64,000 bases of DNA. Source: Chryseobacterium sp. IHB B 17019 (GTDB lineage: Bacteria > Bacteroidota > Bacteroidia > Flavobacteriales > Weeksellaceae). Below the pieces are notes generated by a model. It saw only the letters and a list, made by a program, of their open reading frames with translations, was not told the DNA's origin and did no database searches. The stretch covers positions 3,658,001 through 3,722,000 of the forward strand of contig NZ_CP013293.1 of the NCBI RefSeq assembly GCF_001456155.1, given 5' to 3'. This document shows, piece after piece, positions 8,175 through 16,334 of the stretch (positions within the stretch are counted from its first letter, which is position 1; each line of letters opens with the position of its first letter). The translations under genes were made by a program, and so were the position numbers.

Positions 8175-8678
8175 ATGAAAGGTACAACATTAGCATTATT
8201 AGCAGGATGTACGCTATTTGCTGTTTCATGCGGAACAACAAATACGTATCAGATCATGTCTAAAAGCGACACACAGACAGGAGGAACGGCAAAGTTTACT
8301 CAAAAGGGAGATGAAGTTATCATGAAACTTGATGTAACGAATCTTACTCCAGGAATTCACGCAGTGCATATCCATGAAAAAGGAGACTGCTCCGCAGCGG
8401 ACGGAACTTCTACCGGAGGACACTGGAATCCATCGAAAAACGACCACGGAAAATGGGGAGCCGAGCATTTCCACATGGGAGATATCGGTAATTTAGTGGC
8501 TGACCAGAGCGGAGTTGCCACGTTGACTTTCAAGACCAACAAATGGTGTCTTGGGTGTACAGACGAATCTAAAAACATCATCGGAAAGGGTCTTATCGTA
8601 CATGCTGCAGCAGATGATTTCCATACTCAGCCAACCGGAAATGCAGGAGGAAGAGTAGGTTGTGTAGAAATTAAATAA
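8175..8678 (+). CDS. sodC: Cu/Zn superoxide dismutase, lipoprotein
   Basis: The protein has 167 residues. The signal peptide ends in a lipobox (FAVSC, Cys19), so the enzyme is probably lipid-anchored in the periplasm. Metal ligands are plain: HVHIH-type AVHIHEKGDC, GGHWNP, the HFHMGD zinc segment and a C-terminal GGRVGC. The cysteines in GDC and VGC fit the family's conserved disulfide. An insertion with CLGC near residue 117 is less usual and may add a second disulfide. It detoxifies superoxide outside the cytoplasm. It is a single gene ending in a strong two-way terminator. Confidence 0.95.
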   Translation: MKGTTLALLAGCTLFAVSCGTTNTYQIMSKSDTQTGGTAKFTQKGDEVIMKLDVTNLTPGIHAVHIHEKGDCSAADGTSTGGHWNPSKNDHGKWGAEHFHMGDIGNLVADQSGVATLTFKTNKWCLGCTDESKNIIGKGLIVHAAADDFHTQPTGNAGGRVGCVEIK

Positions 8679-8694
8679 TTCAATTATTTTAAAT

Positions 8695-8727
8695 AAAAAA
8701 ACCGCTAATTTCATTAGCGGTTTTTTT
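8695..8727. terminator. Bidirectional terminator between sodC and prc
   Basis: The stem CCGCTAAT / ATTAGCGG with loop TTC is flanked by seven A and seven T. It therefore serves both convergent genes. Confidence 0.9.
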
Positions 8728-8744
8728 ATGTGATCTTATTGATA

Positions 8745-10874
8745 TTAAGATTTTACACTCATGTCTGCAATAATATTCATTGCTTCCTGAAGATAAAGAT
8801 CTTTCTTAAGATTTTTGATCCAGATCTCAGATTTTTTCTTGAATGCTTCGTCTTTTTTCTCTCTCTCAATTTCGTTTTGATACATTGTAAACTGAAGACC
8901 GTTTTCAAATTTAGTCAACGATTTGAATTTCTCGATCTGAGCTTTTCTTTGCTTCATCAGTTCGTTGAACTTATTGATATTAAGAGTAATTGTTTCTTCT
9001 TTGTCTAGTTGTTCTCTCCATTGAGCAGATTCTAACAACAGCTGATATTTTGCATTTTTAGCCATTCTGTCTGCGCTTGCCTTTTCCAAAGTCTGAATGT
9101 TGAAATAATTAAGCTTTTGGAAGTTTGTAGACGGTATTTTGTCCCAAGCTAAAGCAAAATCATCATATCTTTCTCCAATTTCAGCATAGGTGAAGAAATC
9201 TTTCATTTGGATATCAGAAACGATTCCTTTTCTCTGAGTAGATTCTCCTGTAATTTTGTAGAACTTCTGGATCGTCAGCTTTAAAGACCCGAAATCATCT
9301 TCTGTATTTAAGAATCTGTTTAAGTCAACAAACGTCTGAACAGTTCCTTTTCCGAAAGATTGAGGCGAACCGATAATCATTGCTCTTCCGTAATCCTGCA
9401 TTACACCCGCCAAGATTTCAGAAGCAGAAGCAGAAAGCTCGTTTTGCATGATTACAAGAGGGCCTGTCCAAATTGGAGTTTCGTTTTTATTTTTTAAAGT
9501 TTGGATTTTTCCGTTTCCATCTTTTACCTGAACATAAGGTCCTGCGTTCATGAAAAGTCCCATAATATCACCAACTTCCGTTAATGAACCACCTCCATTA
9601 TTTCTTAAATCCAAAACAATTCCCTGGATGTTTTGCTCTTTAAGTTTAAGGATTTCATTTTTAATGTCATCGGAAGCATTTCTTCCTTTAGCATCTTCAA
9701 AATCAGCATTAAAGCTTGGTAAATTGATGAAACCATATTTTTTACCGTTTGGAGAGTTTACCACAATACTTCTTGCGAAAGTATCTTCTATAGCAACTTC
9801 TTCACGGATCATCGTAACATCTTTGATGCTTCCGTCTTTTTTCTGAACAGTCAAAGTCACTGGTGTTCCTTTTTCACCTCTGATTAAGCGTACAGCTTCG
9901 TCAGAAAGCATTCCTACAACATTTACGGCATCTTCTTTTGGTTTAGATTTTACCTTTAAAATTTTATCACCTTCCGAAAGCTGTTTTGACTTCCAGGCCG
10001 GAGCACCGATAGTAAGGGCCCCTAAATAAAGATTTCCTTTTTTCTCTTGGATAATTGCCCCAATTCCGATTACTTTTCCTGTGAAATTGGTATCAAAATC
10101 TTCTTTATCTTTTGGAGAATAATAGTTGGTATGCGGATCGAAAACTTCAGTATAAGCATTCATATATACGGTAAACCAATCCATTTTCTTTCTCTTTTTA
10201 AATCTTGTAAACGTCTCTTTCACAAGATCTTTTACCTCATCTGTAGCTTTTTTGATCTTCGCTTCCTGATTTAATGGCTGATATTTGATGGTATCCTTTA
10301 GCTTATATTTCTGAACAGAATCTTTTTTCTCTTTCTGAGCTTCTTCTTTGCTGTTCATCGATTCAATTTCCTGAAGAATATTGTATTTGATGAATTTTTT
10401 CCACTCATTGTATTGCTCCTGTTTGTTGGCCGGAACTTTTTTCAATTTTGGCTCAAGGGTAAGGCTTTCATCTTCTTCAAGGCTGATAGGCTTACTGAAA
10501 ATCTCCTGAGTGATTTTATCAATTTCGTCCACTCTTTGGTACAGCCTGTCAATAGTCAGTTTGTAGAACGTAAGATCACCCGTGTTGATATAATCATCAA
10601 GCTTTGTTTCATGCTTTCCGAATTCATCCATATCCGACTGCAGGAAGTATCTCTTAGCCGGATCCACCAATTCAAAATAATGCTTATAAACATCTTTTGA
10701 ATAGGCATCGTTGATAGGTTTCGGGCTGTAATGTAGATAGGAAAGTGTGTTTTTTACGCTCACCATTATCGTCTGCATCTTTTCATCATCGTTTTGTGGC
10801 GAGTTGAAACAAAACATTAGACTTGTTAATGGAATTAGAAGTAAAAATTTATTTAGTTTGAAATTTTTCCACAT
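8745..10874 (-). CDS. prc: Carboxy-terminal (tail-specific) processing protease, S41 family
   Basis: The protein has 709 residues. It starts with a short signal/anchor segment, then an N-terminal helical domain (to about 230), then a PDZ domain (about 245-340, FTGKVIGIGAIIQEKKGNLYLG). The S41 protease core carries SASASEILAG (nucleophile Ser) and FGKGTVQ (catalytic Lys). The C-terminal helical region fits DUF3340. This is the architecture and length of Prc/Tsp, which degrades or trims periplasmic proteins at their C termini and affects cell-wall hydrolase levels. It is transcribed alone, divergent from surE. Confidence 0.93.
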   Translation of the reverse strand: MWKNFKLNKFLLLIPLTSLMFCFNSPQNDDEKMQTIMVSVKNTLSYLHYSPKPINDAYSKDVYKHYFELVDPAKRYFLQSDMDEFGKHETKLDDYINTGDLTFYKLTIDRLYQRVDEIDKITQEIFSKPISLEEDESLTLEPKLKKVPANKQEQYNEWKKFIKYNILQEIESMNSKEEAQKEKKDSVQKYKLKDTIKYQPLNQEAKIKKATDEVKDLVKETFTRFKKRKKMDWFTVYMNAYTEVFDPHTNYYSPKDKEDFDTNFTGKVIGIGAIIQEKKGNLYLGALTIGAPAWKSKQLSEGDKILKVKSKPKEDAVNVVGMLSDEAVRLIRGEKGTPVTLTVQKKDGSIKDVTMIREEVAIEDTFARSIVVNSPNGKKYGFINLPSFNADFEDAKGRNASDDIKNEILKLKEQNIQGIVLDLRNNGGGSLTEVGDIMGLFMNAGPYVQVKDGNGKIQTLKNKNETPIWTGPLVIMQNELSASASEILAGVMQDYGRAMIIGSPQSFGKGTVQTFVDLNRFLNTEDDFGSLKLTIQKFYKITGESTQRKGIVSDIQMKDFFTYAEIGERYDDFALAWDKIPSTNFQKLNYFNIQTLEKASADRMAKNAKYQLLLESAQWREQLDKEETITLNINKFNELMKQRKAQIEKFKSLTKFENGLQFTMYQNEIEREKKDEAFKKKSEIWIKNLKKDLYLQEAMNIIADMSVKS

Positions 10875-10994
10875 AAATCTGTCATGTATTTTTATTAATT
10901 TTCTTAAAAGTATCTCAATTAGTAGTAAATTTTCATTTACTGTTACAAACTATCAAATTTAATACCTTCTTTACAAATATCGGATACTTTTAAG

Positions 10995-11002
10995 TATTTT
11001 TG
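10995..11002 (+). promoter_or_regulatory. Candidate -7 box for surE
   Basis: TATTTTTG is a perfect TAnnTTTG, 18 bp before the ATG at 11021. The short distance implies a very short leader. The -33 element is unclear. Confidence 0.4.
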
Positions 11003-11020
11003 TTAAAATTAAATTTTAAT

Positions 11021-11791
11021 ATGGAAAGACCACTTATTCTGGTTACAAATGATGACGGAATTACAGCGCCGGGAGTCAGAAATCTTGTCAGTTTTATGAA
11101 CGAAATCGGAGAAGTTGTTGTTGTAGCTCCCAACTCTCCACAAAGCGGTAAAGGCCATGCTATTACCATTAATTCTACCCTAAGTTTTGAAGAAGTACAT
11201 CTTGAAGGCCCTCAAAGGGATTTTTCATGCAGCGGAACTCCCGTAGACTGTGTAAAAATGGCTCTCGATAAAATTCTTCCAAGACGACCGGATATTGTAG
11301 TTTCAGGAATCAATCACGGAGCGAATTCTTCAATCAATGTGATCTATTCAGGAACGATGTCCGCAGCTGTAGAAGGCGGCGTAGAAGGACTCCCGTCAAT
11401 AGGTTTTTCCCTGTTGGATTTCAGCTGGGAAGCAGATTTTACCCAAGCAAAAGAATATATTCAGAATATTGTCAGAAGAACGTTGGAAAACCCAATGCCA
11501 AAAGGGATTGTTTTAAATGTAAATATCCCGAAACTTTCTAAAGAAGAAATTAAAGGCGTAAAAATCTGCAAGCAAGCTCACGCAAAATGGGAGGAAAGCT
11601 TCGACGAAAGAGTAAACCCTCACGGTAAAAAATATTACTGGCTTACAGGATATTTCAACAATATGGATGATTCTGAAGATGCTGATGAAACGGCTTTGGC
11701 GAATGGATATATTTCCATTGTCCCTGTGAAGTTTGATTTAACGGCTTACGAATACATGAAGACGTTGGAAGAAGTAATGAATTTTGATTAA
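11021..11791 (+). CDS. surE: 5'/3'-nucleotidase SurE
   Basis: I use ATG at 11021 (256 residues); the extension to a TTG at 11000 overlaps the promoter box. Signature features are the N-terminal ILVTNDDGITAPGV (metal-binding DD), SGKGHAITI, CSGTPVDCVKMAL and SGINHGANSSINVIYSGTMSAAVEG (metal-binding Asn and the oxyanion region). SurE is a cytosolic metal-dependent phosphatase of nucleoside monophosphates, linked to survival in stationary phase. It is a single gene with its own terminator, divergent from prc. Confidence 0.96.
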   Translation: MERPLILVTNDDGITAPGVRNLVSFMNEIGEVVVVAPNSPQSGKGHAITINSTLSFEEVHLEGPQRDFSCSGTPVDCVKMALDKILPRRPDIVVSGINHGANSSINVIYSGTMSAAVEGGVEGLPSIGFSLLDFSWEADFTQAKEYIQNIVRRTLENPMPKGIVLNVNIPKLSKEEIKGVKICKQAHAKWEESFDERVNPHGKKYYWLTGYFNNMDDSEDADETALANGYISIVPVKFDLTAYEYMKTLEEVMNFD

Positions 11792-11800
11792 ATATATTGA

Positions 11801-11828
11801 GGCGTAAGATTGTTTACGCCTTTTGTTT
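11801..11828 (+). terminator. Intrinsic terminator of surE
   Basis: The stem GGCGTAA / TTACGCC is followed by TTTTGTTT just after the surE stop. Confidence 0.8.
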
Positions 11829-11897
11829 AATTAACCACAGATTTAGCAAATTAACACAGATGATTGTGTTGGTTTTTAACAACATAGGAAAATGGGG

Positions 11898-12030
11898 CGT
11901 TAAGAAAATTAAAAATTAATCCGTTAAAAAATTCCCACTGTTCGAAGCGCGACAGAATTTTGAATCGAAGAACAACATTGATCTCGCGCAAGTTTTGGGG
12001 ATCTTAGGATTAAATTTTAATTTTTAGCGG
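11898..12030. repeat. Inverted-repeat-bounded intergenic element
   Basis: Two arms match in 17 of 18 positions as inverted repeats (11905-11922 and 12007-12024). They enclose about 84 bp with its own short repeats (TTCGAAGCGCGACAGAATTTT, then GAATCGAAG). No ORF is present. The layout fits a small palindromic dispersed repeat or MITE-like unit. It lies between convergent surE and the radical SAM gene. Confidence 0.45.
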
Positions 12031-12079
12031 AAGTTTCCAGTCTTGAATTTTTCGTTCTTTATTTCAAGACAAAAGGACA

Positions 12080-13483
12080 TCAAAATAATACCTTATCCTC
12101 TTTCCTCAATTCTTCAAGATATTTAATTTTATCATCCCTATAAAAAAGATTCATCGTTTCAAAAGGAATCATTTTCAAATCTTTATTAACGATATGAACA
12201 CATGATTTCTTCACAGCACGCACATCAAAATCATGGGCATCCATAAAATTCATAATAATAATCCTAAACAGATTATCATAATCCAAATTCGGAGCTGAAA
12301 CTTCTGGAAGGCAACACAATAACTGATTCACTTTAGGCTGTACTTTATCCACAGAAATCCCGGTACTGAAAATATCCAGAAGCTGCATCTGCAAACCTGT
12401 GTCCTGTTCGTAGACAATTGTATTCCGGGTTTCATTATTCAGTAAATCAGCAGGATTGATATACCGTGTTAAAGGAATTGTTTCACCCTCCAACTTCAAA
12501 ATATAGCCCATAGCCAAAGCATCCGGATTACAGGGAACAGGAATAATATCATCAGAATTTAAGAGAGGAAACTGGTTTAAAATTTCCTGTCTTACTTCCG
12601 TTAATGTAATTTTTTCATGAGCAGAATCTTCTCGGTTTCTTCCGGCAATTTCAACGGGCTGAAAAGTAATTCCGCGGACGCATTTTTGTTTTAAAGCAAA
12701 ATCAATAATTTTTCCTATTTCATCAATATTTTTACCTTTTTGAAGAACAATTACAAGGGTTGTAGAAAGATTTAAAGCATTTAATTTTTCCAAAGCTTTC
12801 ATTCTGACATCCGTGAGATCTTTCCCTCTGAAATCCTGCAAAACTTCGGGCTTGAAAGAATCAAACTGAAGATAAATTTCAAATTCCGGAGCATACGTTG
12901 CCAGCTTTTCTGCAAAACCGGGATCATTGGCAATCCGTACCCCGTTTGTATTTAACATCAAATGTTTGATGGGTTTCGATTTGGCAAGATCCATTATTTT
13001 AAAAAATTCCGGATGAATCGTCGGTTCACCTCCACTGATCTGGACAACGTCCGGCTCACCTTCGTTTTTAACAATAATATCAAACATTGCTTCAATTTCC
13101 TCCAGACTTCTGTGGCTTCCGTAATGCGGTGAAGACATGGCATAACAAGTGGGACAAGTAAGGTTGCAACGATCTGTCACTTCCACAATGGAAAGACAGC
13201 TATGTTGCTCATGATCAACACATAAACCACAATCGTACGGACAGCCATATTCTACATCCGTCCCGAAATGTACAGGTATTTCCGAAGCCTTGTTGTAGTT
13301 TCTGATATTTTTGTAATAATGAACATCGGAAGCAATTTTAGTTTTAAAAAAACCGTGATCCGGACATCTTTTGGTCATAAAAACCGCGCCATCCTCAATA
13401 ATGATTTTTGCACCTACCCTTTTCAGGCATTCCGGGCAAAGGCTGATGGTATAATCGTAATATGTATAGTTTCTTACTGGCAT
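12080..13483 (-). CDS. Radical SAM enzyme of the MJ0619/Tes-TrsS-like group
   Basis: The protein has 467 residues. The SAM cluster is C106-x3-C110-x2-C113 (RCNLTCPTC), followed by the glycine motif SGGEPTIH. It carries extra metal-binding blocks: C16-x2-C19 with C40-P-D-H43 (zinc-ribbon or rubredoxin-like) and GC81PYDC85GLC88 with C96, plus late cysteines (VPCNPD, LLCCLPE, KKSCVH). This cysteine layout is what I recall for MJ0619, the archaeal tetraether synthase Tes, and for TrsS-type proteins. It is the third gene of a tight operon after an Lgt paralogue and a small membrane protein, so a lipid or lipoprotein substrate is likely. The reaction is unknown. Confidence 0.8.
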   Translation of the reverse strand: MPVRNYTYYDYTISLCPECLKRVGAKIIIEDGAVFMTKRCPDHGFFKTKIASDVHYYKNIRNYNKASEIPVHFGTDVEYGCPYDCGLCVDHEQHSCLSIVEVTDRCNLTCPTCYAMSSPHYGSHRSLEEIEAMFDIIVKNEGEPDVVQISGGEPTIHPEFFKIMDLAKSKPIKHLMLNTNGVRIANDPGFAEKLATYAPEFEIYLQFDSFKPEVLQDFRGKDLTDVRMKALEKLNALNLSTTLVIVLQKGKNIDEIGKIIDFALKQKCVRGITFQPVEIAGRNREDSAHEKITLTEVRQEILNQFPLLNSDDIIPVPCNPDALAMGYILKLEGETIPLTRYINPADLLNNETRNTIVYEQDTGLQMQLLDIFSTGISVDKVQPKVNQLLCCLPEVSAPNLDYDNLFRIIIMNFMDAHDFDVRAVKKSCVHIVNKDLKMIPFETMNLFYRDDKIKYLEELRKEDKVLF

Positions 13484-13492
13484 AATGTAGTT

Positions 13493-13729
13493 TTAAAGTC
13501 CGCCTCCGCAAATTGCCCCACTCACTAAACCGCACAGCAACAAAGAGATAAGCATTGTTTGAATAAATTGTTTTCTTGAGAATTTTTTATCGCCTTTCCA
13601 TTCATAATAAACTTTCACAATCATCGTGATAATAAAGGAAATAAATAATGCCCCCAAAATAAAAACGATGATGATCATGGCAATTAATCCCCCGAGATTC
13701 CCAACTTCTAATAATATTAAAGATTTCAT
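13493..13729 (-). CDS. Small two-helix membrane protein of the radical SAM operon
   Basis: This 78-residue protein has helices at about 13-38 and 57-74 and a basic loop (YYEWKGDKKFSRKQF). Its C terminus holds two cysteines (LLLCGLVSGAICGGGL) and ends in glycines. It lies 9 bp before the radical SAM gene and 10 bp after the Lgt-like gene, so the three are translated from one message. I recognise no family. It could be a membrane partner or a substrate of either enzyme; the Cys-Gly-rich end is the part worth testing. Confidence 0.7.
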   Translation of the reverse strand: MKSLILLEVGNLGGLIAMIIIVFILGALFISFIITMIVKVYYEWKGDKKFSRKQFIQTMLISLLLCGLVSGAICGGGL

Positions 13730-13739
13730 GTGAAGTATT

Positions 13740-14486
13740 TTAATGTGAATTTACAGTTTTTGTGCTTTTCAATTTAAAAATATAATAAATAATTACAGCA
13801 ATACAGACTAATTGAATGGTTCCAAGATTTCCGATTAATTCCAATCTCGGTTTTATAAAATCCAAGAAAAACCTAAAAGTAAAATAACTGAGCATAAACA
13901 ACTGAAACACAAAACCTGGCGGATATATTTTTTCCCTTTCAATTAATTTTAAACAAATCCAAAGCATTATTAAAAATACAATTTCATACAAAGCAACGGG
14001 ATGCCGCAAATATTGATCTCCAAGATGCATCCCAAAGATGGAATCTGTAGGAATTCCGTAGGTTTCTTCGTAAATTCCTGTCAGAAAACAGCCGATTCTT
14101 CCGATAATTATGGCCAATATTAAAGGAAAAACAATTAAATCTCCTGTACTTTCTTTATGTCCGACAACTTTTTTTGCCAGTTCCACTCCGATCAGCCCGA
14201 AAGCCAATCCGCCGACAATCGTATTATTAGTCCAGAAAGTTTTAAAGTCAAAATGTTCGAAAAGTTTATACGGGTTTTCCAGATTGCCAATTAATTTTGA
14301 ACCTAATAAAGCTCCCGCCATTGCCCCTATTAAAACTGCAGCAGAAGTATTAAAGGGAAGTTTTTCCTTCGATTTTCTTTTTAAATAAAAATAATACCGC
14401 ATTCCGATAAACATTCCCAATGCTTCAAAAACAGGATGTGCGAGAACCGTTTTGCCGAAAATGTGAAAAGTAACAGGAAAATCCAT
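13740..14486 (-). CDS. Prolipoprotein diacylglyceryl transferase-like protein (Lgt paralogue)
   Basis: The protein has 248 residues with about seven membrane helices, as in Lgt. The Lgt signature is present but altered: GRIGCFLTGIYEETYG where true Lgt has GRxxNFxNGE. It keeps the Arg and loses the Asn. HPVALYE matches the conserved HPxQLYE, and the region around GGLAFGLIG corresponds to Lgt's GG(L/M)xxHGG but lacks the histidine. It may therefore use a different acceptor or act only on lipid. It is first in the operon with the small membrane protein and the radical SAM enzyme. Housekeeping Lgt is presumably elsewhere. Confidence 0.78.
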   Translation of the reverse strand: MDFPVTFHIFGKTVLAHPVFEALGMFIGMRYYFYLKRKSKEKLPFNTSAAVLIGAMAGALLGSKLIGNLENPYKLFEHFDFKTFWTNNTIVGGLAFGLIGVELAKKVVGHKESTGDLIVFPLILAIIIGRIGCFLTGIYEETYGIPTDSIFGMHLGDQYLRHPVALYEIVFLIMLWICLKLIEREKIYPPGFVFQLFMLSYFTFRFFLDFIKPRLELIGNLGTIQLVCIAVIIYYIFKLKSTKTVNSH

Positions 14487-14555
14487 TGCTTCAAAAGTAA
14501 GATATTTAAGATTATTTGCTAATTTTATTTAAACAATTTAAACCAAATACAAGAA

Positions 14556-15596
14556 ATGCGAATTGAATATGATATAAAACTGGGATTCAAGGACGTGATG
14601 TTCAGACCGAAACGTTCTACATTGAAATCCCGTTCTGAGGTTGATTTGGAAAGAGAATTCACATTCAGACATACTAAAAAGAAATGGAAAGGAACCCCGA
14701 TAATTGCCGCTAACATGGATACGGTGGGAACTTTTGAAATGGCTGTAGAACTGGCAAAAGATAAAATAATTACAGCTGTTCATAAGCATTATTCCGTTGA
14801 AGAATGGTCAGCATTTTTGAACAGCCAGCCGGACAGCATTCATCAATATATTGCTTTAAGCACGGGAACCGGAAAATCAGACGAAGAAAAAATCAGGACA
14901 ATCCTCGAAAAGCACCCAAAAATCGAGTTTCTCTGCATTGATGTAGCCAATGGTTATTCCGAACATTTTGTTGATTTTGTGAAGAAAGCAAGAGCTAATT
15001 TCCCTGACAAAATCATCATTGCGGGCAATGTGGTAACCGGAGAAATGGTGGAAGAGCTTCTTCTCGTGGGAGCAGATATCATAAAAGTGGGCATCGGGCC
15101 GGGTTCTGTTTGTACAACAAGAGTAAAAACAGGCGTTGGCTATCCTCAGCTTTCCGCGATTATCGAATGTTCTGATGCGGCGCATGGGTTGGGAGGGCAT
15201 ATTATTGCAGACGGTGGCTGTAAAGTTCCGGGAGATGTGGCCAAAGCTTTTGGTGGAGGTGCAGACTTTGTAATGCTGGGCGGAATGTTTGCCGGTCATG
15301 ATGAAAGCGGCGGCGAAATCATTGAAGAAAACGGTAAAAGATTCAGACTGTTCTACGGAATGAGCTCAAAAACCGCGATGGATAAACACTCTGGTGGTGT
15401 TGCAGAATACAGGGCTTCAGAAGGGAAAACAGTGAAAGTGGCTTACAAAGGTCCGGTTTCGGAGACTGTGAAGGATATTTTGGGAGGTGTTCGATCTACC
15501 TGCACGTATGTGGGAGCTTCAAAATTGAAAGAACTGTCGAAAAGAACGACTTTTATTCGGGTTCAAGAGCAAGAAAATCAAATATTTAAGGATTAA
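14556..15596 (+). CDS. guaC: GMP reductase
   Basis: The protein has 346 residues and is an IMPDH/GMPR TIM barrel. Visible features are the start [32 protein letters not shown], the catalytic loop [22 protein letters not shown] with its thioimidate Cys, then [25 protein letters not shown] and [10 protein letters not shown]. There is no CBS insert, which favours GMP reductase over IMP dehydrogenase. It converts GMP to IMP with NADPH for purine balance. The frameshifted DUF1835 gene begins 4 bp after it. Confidence 0.95.
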   Translation: MRIEYDIKLGFKDVMFRPKRSTLKSRSEVDLEREFTFRHTKKKWKGTPIIAANMDTVGTFEMAVELAKDKIITAVHKHYSVEEWSAFLNSQPDSIHQYIALSTGTGKSDEEKIRTILEKHPKIEFLCIDVANGYSEHFVDFVKKARANFPDKIIIAGNVVTGEMVEELLLVGADIIKVGIGPGSVCTTRVKTGVGYPQLSAIIECSDAAHGLGGHIIADGGCKVPGDVAKAFGGGADFVMLGGMFAGHDESGGEIIEENGKRFRLFYGMSSKTAMDKHSGGVAEYRASEGKTVKVAYKGPVSETVKDILGGVRSTCTYVGASKLKELSKRTTFIRVQEQENQIFKD

Positions 15597-15599
15597 TAA

Positions 15600-16333
15600 T
15601 TGAATGTAATATTCAACATAGCAAACGGAGATTATCTCGCCGATCAGTTGAAGAAAACTTCTATCGCCGGCGAGATCATTGTTTGTAGAGAAGCTTTAGT
15701 TGCGGGCCGTTACAGGCTGATAATCTGGATAGTTTCTGGAAAATACGGTCTGAGTATATTGAACGAGATTATAATAATTCACAGAAATGCTATTATTCAA
15801 AAGTGGTTTCGGAATTCGAAAAATTATTGAAGATTCCGGAAGGTTCTGAGGTCAATCTTTGGTTTGAAGATGATCTGTTTTGCCAGGTGAATATGTGGTT
15901 TTGCCTTTCATTATTATCTGATAGTAAAGGGTTAAAAATCTACCGTGTTTTTCCAAAAACAACGAATAAAGATCATTGGAAGGGATTCTCTGTTTCCGAG
16001 AATTCAGATCTGGAAGCGTCATTACTTTCAAAGGTTTTGTTTGAAGAAAAAGATATCGAATTAGGCATCAATCTTTGGGAAGCTTATCGAAACAACAATA
16101 TTGAATTATTGAAAGAACTCTCTAGTAATCAATCCAATTGCTTTCATTTTTTGAAAGAAGTGATAACAGCATATTCAACTATAAATCTTGAAGCTTTTAT
16201 TGAAAATTTAGTCAAAACCGGTACAACAGACTTTAATATTATCTTTGAAAAGTTCCTGAAAGAATTTGAAATTTTAGGCTTTGGTGATCTTCAGGTGAAG
16301 ACGATTTACAATAAAGTTTTGAATACAAAATAG
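15600..16333 (+). pseudogene. DUF1835 domain protein, frameshifted
   Basis: Two frames together give one DUF1835-type protein. The first (from a TTG at 15600) reads NIANGDYLADQLKKTSIAGEI and CREALVAG. The second continues ADNLDSFWKIRSEYIERDYN and then SEVNLWFEDDLFCQVNMWF to the stop at 16333. The switch lies at 15703-15709, where GCGGGCCGTTAC lacks one base; restoring a C (AGPLQADNL) rejoins them. Either the gene is broken or the base was missed in sequencing. Its function is unknown in any case. The stop lies 1 bp from the convergent membrane-protein gene. Confidence 0.82.
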
Positions 16334-16334
16334 A

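Noticed and set aside
8226..8714. Minus-strand frames with many Cys and Trp residues
   Set aside because: Antisense shadows of sodC.
11000..11020. TTG at 11000 as the surE start
   Set aside because: It lies in the -7 box; the ATG at 11021 gives the normal SurE N terminus.
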